Assembly (NCBI GenBank): GCA_002378845.1
Contig: DFRY01000077.1
Span: 9,986-15,652 of the forward strand
From: Ruminococcaceae bacterium UBA3451
GTDB taxonomy: Bacteria; Bacillota; Clostridia; Oscillospirales; Acutalibacteraceae
Direction of reading: 5' to 3'
DNA: 5,667 nt
Each line of letters opens with the position of its first letter. The first letter of the stretch is position 1. Of the stretch, positions 1 to 5,401 are shown piece by piece. The notes under the pieces are model-generated. The model ran no database searches and was not told the origin of the DNA. It saw nothing but the letters and a program-made list of their open reading frames with translations. The position numbers and the translations under genes are program-made.

Positions 1-476
1 TCATGAATATTTACAAGGAACTGATCCGGCTCCCTGCGGAATTCCAAATCATTATTATTACCGGGCGCAACCAGAAGCTGTTTGAAGCGTTCACCCCGGT
101 GATTGAAAAAAGCCCCAAAAAGACAAAACTGGTTTACTTTACCGATGAAGTGGAAAATTACATGCAGGCTTCGGACCTGCTGATTACCAAACCGGGCGGG
201 CTAACCGTTTCGGAAGCGCTGGCCTGCAACATTCCGCTTGCGGTGTTTGACGCGATTCCCGGGCAGGAGGAGGACAACGCCAACTTCCTTTTGACGCACA
301 ATATGGCGGTCAAGCTGGAAAAAGGTGTAGACCCCGGCGAAACCATCCACTCCCTGCTGGAAGACAGCCGCCGTCTTGAGGAAATGCGCAGTTCCTGCGA
401 AAGCTTCGATACGTCGGATTCCAACCGCAACATCTTCTCGCTGATTAACGAACTGAGCGATAAGAACCGGAAATAA
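1..476 (+). CDS. GT28/MGDG-synthase-like glycosyltransferase, C-terminal part (5' end outside window)
   Basis: This is the C-terminal, sugar-nucleotide-binding half of a GT-B glycosyltransferase. The frame is open to the left edge, and the ATG at 3 is probably internal because only the second domain is present. Numbering from that Met, the signatures are ITGRN (about 19-23), KPGGLTVSEAL (63-73), and IPGQEEDNANFL (85-96). These match the C-terminal domain of the MurG-like/monogalactosyldiacylglycerol synthase family, which includes UgtP-type diacylglycerol glucosyltransferases. By family knowledge such enzymes act at the inner face of the membrane and transfer a sugar from a UDP-sugar to a lipid; the exact donor and acceptor cannot be told here. 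The gene ends in TAA, 3 bp before the acetyltransferase frame, so the two were probably cotranscribed. The family call is firm; the substrate is open. Confidence 0.88.
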   Translation, partial: MNIYKELIRLPAEFQIIIITGRNQKLFEAFTPVIEKSPKKTKLVYFTDEVENYMQASDLLITKPGGLTVSEALACNIPLAVFDAIPGQEEDNANFLLTHNMAVKLEKGVDPGETIHSLLEDSRRLEEMRSSCESFDTSDSNRNIFSLINELSDKNRK

Positions 477-479
477 CCG

Positions 480-947
480 ATGGATACAAACAACGACAGC
501 ATTTTAATTCGGCAGGCGCGCCCCGAGGAATACCGCATTTTAACGGAACTTGCCGTCCGGTCTGAAGCGCACTGGGGCTACGATTCCGAATATATGGCTA
601 CCTTTCGTGCCGAGTACGGAGTGACGGAAAAGTACATTGAAATCAACCCGGTTTTTGTATTAGAGAAAGACGGGCGCCCGGTCGGGTTTTACGGATTTTG
701 ACTAAGCGAACCTTCTCTGGAGTATCTGTTTATCGACCCCGAATGCATCGGAAAGGGGTTCGGCCGGCTGCTGTGGCAGCATGCGCTTTCCGTGGGGAAA
801 GCCGCCGGGCTAACTTCCTTTTTTATCGTGACCAGCCCGCAGGTGAAAAATTTTTACCTGAAAATGGGTGCGGAATTTCTGGGCGAAACGGAATCGCTGG
901 TGCGCAAAGGACGTATGATTCCTCGGTTTCAGTATTCCTATTTATAA
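480..947 (+). pseudogene. GNAT-family N-acetyltransferase interrupted by an in-frame TGA
   Basis: Read as one frame this gives 73 residues, a TGA at 699-701, then 81 more residues to a TAA at 945-947; about 155 in all is a normal GNAT length. The first part (start ILIRQARPEEYRILTELA, ending RPVGFYGF) is the GNAT N-terminal half up to beta-strand 4. The part after the TGA continues without a frame change as LEYLFIDPECIGKGFGRLLW, the strand plus acetyl-CoA pyrophosphate loop (motif A variant IGKGFG, residues 90-95), followed by a FYLKMGAEFLGE motif typical of the C-terminal half. The 73-residue product alone would lack the cofactor site. There is no other stop and no frameshift. No well-placed start codon with a Shine-Dalgarno lies just after the stop. 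A recent nonsense mutation (for instance CGA to TGA), a sequencing error, or readthrough are all possible. The ribosome site is weak (GGA at 469-471) and translation is probably coupled to the preceding gene. Substrate unknown. Confidence 0.82.
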
Positions 948-964
948 TTATTTTAAAACGCATG

Positions 965-1000
965 CGGCGGCGGGGGAACCCCGCCGCCGTTTCATTTATA
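965..1000 (+). terminator. Rho-independent terminator after the acetyltransferase gene
   Basis: An 11-bp perfect GC-rich stem (965-975 with 979-989) closes a 3-nt GAA loop. It is followed by TTTCATTTATA and preceded by a short A-rich stretch. It starts 17 bp after the TAA at 947. The U-tract is modest but the stem is very strong. It should end the glycosyltransferase-acetyltransferase transcript. Confidence 0.8.
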
Positions 1001-1036
1001 GCATAAAGAAAACAGATCGCTCTGAAAACTTCAAAT

Positions 1037-1070
1037 AAAAAAATCCCCGAAAAACCGGGGATTTTCTTTC
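1037..1070 (-). terminator. Bidirectional terminator, mainly for the Fur-family gene
   Basis: A 10-bp stem (1040-1049 with 1056-1065, core ATCCCCG/CGGGGAT) closes a 6-nt loop. Read on the minus strand the stem is followed by TTTTTTATTT, a good U-tract, right after the stop codon of the regulator gene at 1071-1073. On the plus strand a TTTTCTTTCTTATTT tract follows, so it can also back up the terminator at 965. Confidence 0.88.
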
Positions 1071-1481
1071 TTATTTCGCTTTGGAACCGTGTGCCCTGCG
1101 AATACATTCCGGGCACTTGCCGTAAATGGTTAGGGTATGTCCCTCTATTTCATAACCGGTGTCGCGCGCAAGCCCCTGCTCCAGGCAGGTCAGCGGGCAC
1201 TCGTCAATTTTAATCTTGTTGCTGCACTCCGTACAGACTAAATAATGCCCGTGATGTGCTTCGCTGAGGGAATAACGCACCACTCCGTCGTTAAAAACAT
1301 CTTTATGAATCAGGCCGTCCATCGCGAACCGCTCCAGGTTTCGGTAAACGGTAGAAAGCGCCAGACTGGGGTAATCTTCCCTTAATCGGGCGAAAATTTC
1401 TTCCGCGCTTACCGGCTCGGCGCTCTCCTTAATTACATCCATAATCGCACCGCGCTGTTTTGTATTTTTGAAAGCCGCCAT
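1071..1481 (-). CDS. Fur-family metal-responsive transcriptional regulator
   Basis: This encodes a 136-residue protein, the usual length for Fur/PerR/Zur proteins. It has an N-terminal winged helix with the recognition-helix motif STVYRNLERF (43-52). The C-terminal dimerisation and metal domain has HHGH (76-79), CTEC (83-86) and CPEC (123-126); the two CxxC pairs are the classic structural zinc site. The start is set at ATG 1479-1481 because AGGGGGCG lies 6-8 bases upstream; the longer frame back to 1550 would run through the promoter. By family knowledge the protein is a metal- or peroxide-sensing repressor. Iron, zinc, manganese or peroxide cannot be decided: the histidine that is a regulatory ligand in Fur (H33) and PerR (H37) appears as Pro23, and the following CPLTC segment (95-99) adds two cysteines. 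The gene is divergent from the desulfurase operon and has its own promoter and terminator. Confidence 0.93.
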   Translation of the reverse strand: MAAFKNTKQRGAIMDVIKESAEPVSAEEIFARLREDYPSLALSTVYRNLERFAMDGLIHKDVFNDGVVRYSLSEAHHGHYLVCTECSNKIKIDECPLTCLEQGLARDTGYEIEGHTLTIYGKCPECIRRAHGSKAK

Positions 1482-1511
1482 GTTCCCGCCCCCTATACAT
1501 TCTCTTCTTCT

Positions 1512-1539
1512 ATTATAATATAATTTTATAAAATTGCAA
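1512..1539 (-). promoter_or_regulatory. Promoter of the Fur-family gene with overlapping palindromes
   Basis: On the minus strand a perfect TATAAT (1512-1517) is preceded after 16 bp by TTGCAA (1534-1539), a 4/6 match to the -35 consensus. Initiation near 1505 would leave a leader of about 24 nt carrying the Shine-Dalgarno. A 13-bp dyad, ATTATA-N-TATAAT (1512-1524), covers the -10. A perfect 14-bp palindrome (AATTTTATAAAATT, 1522-1535) fills the spacer. Fur-family operators are AT-rich dyads of this general form, so autoregulation is plausible, but neither matches the textbook PerR box (TTATAATNATTATAA) well. Confidence 0.6.
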
Positions 1540-1563
1540 ATGTGTCTCATTTCCCCGTTTCCC

Positions 1564-1589
1564 CGGGGTTTACCGCACCGCGAACCCCG
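1564..1589. repeat. Inverted repeat CGGGGTT-N12-AACCCCG in the divergent intergenic region
   Basis: Perfect 7-bp arms (1564-1570 and 1583-1589) are separated by 12 bp. The dyad ends exactly where the proposed -35 of the desulfurase promoter begins, so it is centred about 48 bp upstream of the likely start site. It may be an operator or activator site. No known regulator consensus is recognised. Confidence 0.4.
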
Positions 1590-1618
1590 TTGCTCCCTGC
1601 AAACATTTGATGTATAAT
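1590..1618 (+). promoter_or_regulatory. Promoter of the desulfurase-thiI-cinA operon
   Basis: A perfect -10 TATAAT (1613-1618) sits 17 bp after TTGCTC (1590-1595), a weak -35 that keeps only TTG. The likely start near 1625 leaves a leader of roughly 105 nt before the TTG start codon. It is the only good sigma-A-like site seen upstream of the operon. The weak -35 fits with a need for activation. Confidence 0.55.
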
Positions 1619-1627
1619 AGGGTAAAA

Positions 1628-1670
1628 TTCAATCGCCAAAGGCGAATGAGATAAATCGGATCTTTTCGCC
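1628..1670 (+). promoter_or_regulatory. Structured leader with two mutually exclusive hairpins
   Basis: The segment GGCGAA (1641-1646) can pair either backward with TCGCC (1633-1637, loop AAA, extended to 1628-1650 with one mismatch) or forward with TTCGCC (1665-1670, with an inner AGAT/ATCT stem and a 7-nt loop). No U-tract follows, so it is not an intrinsic terminator. It matches no riboswitch class I recognise. It might affect mRNA stability or translation, or be chance pairing. Confidence 0.35.
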
Positions 1671-1717
1671 CTGCAAAAAAGTTATTTACGACGATTCATT
1701 TAGAATATCGGATTATT

Positions 1718-1722
1718 GGAGG
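1718..1722 (+). promoter_or_regulatory. Shine-Dalgarno site that fixes a TTG start
   Basis: GGAGG ends 8 bp before TTG 1731-1733. The frame also has a TTG at 1716, but that codon overlaps this site, so it cannot be the start. Starting at 1731 gives the family's usual N-terminus, (M)GEIYFDNSSTT. Confidence 0.85.
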
Positions 1723-1730
1723 TACCCCCA

Positions 1731-2867
1731 TTGGGTGAAATATATTTTGACAATTCCTCCACCACAAAAGTGTGCCGCGAGGCCGCCGAAAAAGTGATGG
1801 AAATGATGACGGAAAACTACGGGAATCCGTCCAGCCTGCACACGCTGGGGTTCCGTGCGGAAAAAGAGCTGAACGCGGCCAGAGCAAACATTGCGGTCAA
1901 GCTTAGTGCAAAACCGGAGGAAATTTACTTTACGTCCGGCGGAACGGAAAGCAACAACCTCGCGCTGTTCGGCGCGGCGCACGCACGCCGCAAACGGGGC
2001 AACCGGATTGTTACTACTCTGATTGAGCACCCATCCGTGCTGAATACCGTGAAAGAGCTGGAAAAAGAAGGATTTGAAGTCGTTTTTTTAACACCGGACT
2101 TGCAGGGGAAAATTTCGGCGGAACAGGTTTTCGAAGCCGTTACGCCCGACACAATTCTGGTCAGCATGATGTATGTAAATAACGAGGTCGGCAGCATTCT
2201 TCCGCTGGAAGCGGTGCCCGCCGCCATTGCCGCGGCAAAAGCGCCCGCACTGTTCCATGTGGACGCGGTGCAGGCGTTTGGTAAACTTCCGCTAAAACCG
2301 GAAAAAATGAAAGTCGACCTTATGAGCATAAGCGCGCATAAAATTCACGGCCCGAAAGGAATCGGCGCGCTTTACATCAAGAAAGGCGTACACATTCTTC
2401 CGCATTCGTTCGGCGGCGGGCAGGAAAAAAACATTCGCCCCGGAACGGAATCCCTTCCGCTGATTGCTGGTTTTGGTGCGGCGGCCGCCGTTTTGCCCGA
2501 CCCAAACAGTCAGCTTGGTGCCATGCAGGAACTGAACGCGCACTGCCGTGCCCGGCTGGGCGAAATCGAAGGTATTTCCCTCAACTCGCCGGACAACGCG
2601 CTGCCTTATATCCTCAGCTTTTCGGGCGGCGGAATCCGTTCCGAAACCATGCTGCATTACCTTGCCGACAAAGGGATTTACGTTTCCTCCGGCTCGGCGT
2701 GCTCGAAGGGAAAACCGAGCCATGTGCTGACCGCCATGGGGCTTTCGCACGGACGAATTGATTCTTCCCTGCGGCTTAGTTTTTCCCGTTACAACACAAA
2801 GGAAGAAATCGATATTTTTATCGACACACTGAAAAAATGCTTTGCCGAGCTGACAAAACGGCCTTGA
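1731..2867 (+). CDS. Cysteine desulfurase (NifS/IscS class, NifZ-like partner of ThiI)
   Basis: This encodes a 378-residue PLP enzyme of aminotransferase class V. It converts L-cysteine to L-alanine and leaves a persulfide on its catalytic cysteine for transfer to acceptor proteins. With the TTG start, the visible residues are the N-terminal YFDNSSTT, TSGGTESNN, His100 (EHPSV, stacks on PLP), Asp178 and Gln181 (VDAVQ), Lys204 (SAHKIHGPKG, Schiff base), the RPGTES motif and Cys324 in SSGSACSKGK, the persulfide cysteine on the mobile loop. All key residues are present. The gene lies 12 bp before thiI in the same direction. In Bacillus subtilis the desulfurase NifZ is encoded beside ThiI and serves it directly, so the same role is inferred here rather than general Fe-S assembly (no iscU or sufU gene is in view). 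It ends in TGA. Confidence 0.96.
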   Translation: MGEIYFDNSSTTKVCREAAEKVMEMMTENYGNPSSLHTLGFRAEKELNAARANIAVKLSAKPEEIYFTSGGTESNNLALFGAAHARRKRGNRIVTTLIEHPSVLNTVKELEKEGFEVVFLTPDLQGKISAEQVFEAVTPDTILVSMMYVNNEVGSILPLEAVPAAIAAAKAPALFHVDAVQAFGKLPLKPEKMKVDLMSISAHKIHGPKGIGALYIKKGVHILPHSFGGGQEKNIRPGTESLPLIAGFGAAAAVLPDPNSQLGAMQELNAHCRARLGEIEGISLNSPDNALPYILSFSGGGIRSETMLHYLADKGIYVSSGSACSKGKPSHVLTAMGLSHGRIDSSLRLSFSRYNTKEEIDIFIDTLKKCFAELTKRP

Positions 2868-2879
2868 TGGGAGTTAAAA

Positions 2880-4055
2880 ATGAACGAAGTAATTCTGATT
2901 AAACTGGGCGAAATGGTGTTAAAGGGACTGAACCGCAAAACCTTTGAAGCCGCGCTGTTAAAAAATATCCGCCGCCGGCTGGAACACCACGGCGATTTTG
3001 AAATTAAGGTGGCACAGTCCACCGTTTATGTCATTCCGCACGAAGGCGCCGACCTGGACGCCGCGGCGGACAAAGTTTCCAAAACATTTGGTATTGCCGC
3101 GTTTTCCCGTGCCTGCGCAATAAAAAAGGACATGCAGGCGATTATGGCCGCGGCAGAGGAATATTTGCGGCCTGAGCTTTTGGCGGCAAAAAGCTTTAAG
3201 GTGGAATCCAAGCGCGCGGACAAAAGCTTCCCGCTGCAGTCCCCCGAAATTTCAGCCGCACTGGGCGAATATTTATTGGAAAAGTTCCCAAACCTGCATG
3301 TTGACGTACACGAGCCCGACCTGGTAGTGCGGGTGGAGGTACGCGATTTCGGCGCTTACGTTCACGGCCCCGCGCTGCGCGGCGCGGGCGGAATTCCGGT
3401 AGGCACCGGCGGAAATGCCGCAATCCTGATCAGCGGAGGAATCGACAGCCCGGTTGCCGCCTGGATGATGGCAAAGCGCGGGCTGGAGCTGACCGCAATT
3501 CATTTTGCCAGCCCGCCGTACACCAGTGAACGCGCCGAACAGAAGGTGGTCAACCTGCTGACGAAAGTCAGCGAATACGCCGGGCGTATGACTATGTTCA
3601 CCGTGCCGTTTGCGCATGTACAGGAAGAAATTATGGCTAAGTGCCCCGAAGAGCTTTTTACTATAATTATGCGCCGGTTTATGATGCGTGTTTCTGAAAA
3701 AATTGCGGAAAAAGAACACTGCTCCGCACTGATTACCGGCGAAAGCCTTGGGCAGGTGGCCAGCCAGACCATACAGGCCATTGTCTGCACCGACGCCGCC
3801 GCCAGCATGCCGGTGTTCCGTCCTCTTATCGGTATGGATAAAACCGAAATTATTGCTATTTCCCGTAAAATCGATACGTTTGACATTTCTATTGAGCCGT
3901 ACGAGGACTGCTGTACCGTCTTTACGCCGAAGCACCCCCGCACCCGCCCCGAAATCGGTTATATTCTGGAAGCTGAACAGGCATTGGACTGCGAAGCGCT
4001 GATTGACGAATGCGTTGCGGGAGTACGGCTTACTAAAATACACCCCACACGATAA
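2880..4055 (+). CDS. thiI: tRNA 4-thiouridine synthase ThiI (no rhodanese domain)
   Basis: ThiI adenylates uridine 8 of tRNA and inserts sulfur to give 4-thiouridine, a near-UV sensor base; in some bacteria it also supplies sulfur for the thiamine thiazole. The 391-residue protein has the N-terminal ferredoxin-like segment (KLGEMVLKGLNRKTFE, 8-23), a THUMP RNA-binding domain (about 60-165), then the PP-loop ATP pyrophosphatase with SGGIDSP at 185-191 and TGESLGQVASQT at 286-297. EDCC at 342-345 holds the cysteine (C344/C345) at the expected persulfide or disulfide position. The protein ends soon after, so the C-terminal rhodanese domain of the E. coli form is absent, as is usual in Firmicutes; the upstream desulfurase likely supplies sulfur directly. 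GGGAG (2869-2873) lies 6 bp before the ATG. The next gene follows after 42 bp without a terminator. Confidence 0.97.
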   Translation: MNEVILIKLGEMVLKGLNRKTFEAALLKNIRRRLEHHGDFEIKVAQSTVYVIPHEGADLDAAADKVSKTFGIAAFSRACAIKKDMQAIMAAAEEYLRPELLAAKSFKVESKRADKSFPLQSPEISAALGEYLLEKFPNLHVDVHEPDLVVRVEVRDFGAYVHGPALRGAGGIPVGTGGNAAILISGGIDSPVAAWMMAKRGLELTAIHFASPPYTSERAEQKVVNLLTKVSEYAGRMTMFTVPFAHVQEEIMAKCPEELFTIIMRRFMMRVSEKIAEKEHCSALITGESLGQVASQTIQAIVCTDAAASMPVFRPLIGMDKTEIIAISRKIDTFDISIEPYEDCCTVFTPKHPRTRPEIGYILEAEQALDCEALIDECVAGVRLTKIHPTR

Positions 4056-4097
4056 AAACAACAATTCAAAACACCTAAGCGGCAAAGGAGGATTACC

Positions 4098-5372
4098 ATG
4101 AACGCTGAAATTATCTCTGTAGGAACCGAGCTTCTGCTCGGCCATACCATTAACACCGACGCGGCCTATGTGGCGCGCGAGCTTTCGGCCATCGGAGTCA
4201 GTCTGCTTTTTTCCAGCACGGTGGGCGACAATGTAGAACGCCTGAAAACGGCACTGGAAACGGCCTTACAGCGCAGTGATATTGTAATTACCACAGGCGG
4301 CCTTGGGCCCACAGGCGACGACCTGACCAAGGAAACCATTGCCCAGACGGCGGGCAAAAAGCTGGTGCTGCACCAGGAAAGTATGGACCGTATCATCAAT
4401 TATTTCAAAGGCAGAGTACTCGGCGAAACACAGGAAAAGCAAGCCATGCTGCCGGAAGGCTGCACCGTGTTCCCCAACGACTGGGGTACCGCGCCGGGCT
4501 GCGGCTTTGAAACCGAGTCGGGTAAAATCATCATTATGCTCCCCGGCCCGCCCTCCGAATTAATTCCCATGCTGAAAAATTATGCCATTCCGTACCTGAC
4601 AAAGGACGGCAAAGCGGTGATTGCTTCAAAAATTGTTCGGGTATTCGGCCTTGGCGAAGGCATGGTTGCCGAAATGATTATGGATTTGACCGACTGTGCC
4701 AACCCCACCGCGGCAACGTACGCCAAAGACGGTGAAATGTTCGTCCGCGTGACCGCAAGAGCGCAGGACAAAGAAACTGCCGACGCCATGTGCGCGCCGG
4801 TCGTAGAAGAGTTGAAAGAGAGACTGGGCAACTTCATTTACGGAATCGATGTGGAAAGTCTGGAAGAAGTGGTTGTAACGGAGCTGGCAAAACGCAATTT
4901 GCGCCTTGCCTGTGCGGAATCGTGCACCGGCGGCCTTTTATCCGCCCGTATTACCGACATTCCCGGCGCGTCCGAAGTATTCCATATGGGCGCCGTCACC
5001 TATGCCAACGAAATTAAAACGCTTTTGCTCGGCGTACCCGAAGAGACGCTGAAGCAATACGGCGCGGTCAGCGAACAGACCGCACGCGCCATGGCGGAAG
5101 GTATCCGCGCAAAATCCGGCAGCGAACTGGGGATTGCCATTACCGGTATCGCAGGGCCGGGCGGCGGAACCCCGGAAAAGCCCGTCGGGCTGGTTTACCT
5201 TGCCTTATGTGACGGCGAACACACCTGGGTTCGCAAAATGCCGGGTACTTCCCGCACAAAGGGCCGCACTTACCTGCGCTTCCTTGCATCTTCCAACGCA
5301 CTTGATATGGTTCGCCGTTACCTTCTTGACCTTGGCGGACTGGAAGAAGCGGCATACACCCAGAGAAAGTAA
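4098..5372 (+). CDS. cinA: CinA, bifunctional-type competence/damage-inducible protein with PncC amidase domain
   Basis: This is a 424-residue two-domain CinA. Residues 1-165 form the MoaB/MogA-like (COG1058) domain, with SVGTELLLGHTINT (7-20), TTGGLGPTGDD (65-75) and MLPGPPSE (147-154); this domain is a pyrophosphatase for ADP-ribose or related nucleotides in characterised members. A linker follows, then the C-terminal nicotinamide-nucleotide amidase (PncC) domain from about 255, with AESCTGG (273-279, Ser275 as the likely nucleophile), Lys307 in NEIKTLL, and ITGIAGPGG (348-356). By family knowledge it deamidates NMN to NaMN in pyridine-nucleotide recycling; the competence name is historical. 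AGGAGG (4086-4091) is 6 bp before the ATG, the strongest ribosome site here. It is probably cotranscribed with thiI. In many Firmicutes cinA neighbours recA or pgsA; here the next gene is different. Confidence 0.97.
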   Translation: MNAEIISVGTELLLGHTINTDAAYVARELSAIGVSLLFSSTVGDNVERLKTALETALQRSDIVITTGGLGPTGDDLTKETIAQTAGKKLVLHQESMDRIINYFKGRVLGETQEKQAMLPEGCTVFPNDWGTAPGCGFETESGKIIIMLPGPPSELIPMLKNYAIPYLTKDGKAVIASKIVRVFGLGEGMVAEMIMDLTDCANPTAATYAKDGEMFVRVTARAQDKETADAMCAPVVEELKERLGNFIYGIDVESLEEVVVTELAKRNLRLACAESCTGGLLSARITDIPGASEVFHMGAVTYANEIKTLLLGVPEETLKQYGAVSEQTARAMAEGIRAKSGSELGIAITGIAGPGGGTPEKPVGLVYLALCDGEHTWVRKMPGTSRTKGRTYLRFLASSNALDMVRRYLLDLGGLEEAAYTQRK

Positions 5373-5401
5373 GTCCTTTTATAAAAATACGGAGTGACAG
5401 A

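Noticed and set aside
699..770. Selenocysteine insertion at the TGA of the acetyltransferase
   Set aside because: No convincing bacterial SECIS hairpin lies directly after the TGA. The only stem (CCCC/GGGG near 737-760) is too far downstream and follows from the coding sequence. I know of no selenoprotein GNAT, and the site is not a catalytic Cys position.
698..1006. Plus-strand frame of 102 codons starting at the broken acetyltransferase stop
   Set aside because: It is out of frame with the acetyltransferase, runs through the terminator hairpin at 965-989, and shows no domain. The in-frame continuation is clearly the conserved one.
1482..1550. Extended N-terminus for the Fur-family protein
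   Set aside because: The extra 23 residues would be encoded by the promoter and Shine-Dalgarno region and have no counterpart in the family.
4056..4097. Possible terminator or separate promoter between thiI and cinA
   Set aside because: The gap is A-rich and unstructured, with only the ribosome site visible.
3273..4145. Long open frame on the minus strand opposite thiI (290 codons)
   Set aside because: It lies opposite a fully motif-supported thiI, has no recognisable domain, and reflects third-position bias of the real gene. Similar antisense frames opposite the desulfurase and cinA were dropped for the same reason.
480..5372. UGA read as tryptophan (alternative genetic code)
   Set aside because: All five Trp residues in the recognisable genes use TGG, none uses TGA, and the desulfurase ends in TGA at the family's normal length with a ribosome site and thiI start right after.
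5377..5386. TTTTATAAAA palindrome before the last gene, the same 10-mer as in the regulator promoter
   Set aside because: There is no -35 at a suitable distance, and a 10-bp AT palindrome is expected by chance at this length scale. A shared operator is not supported.
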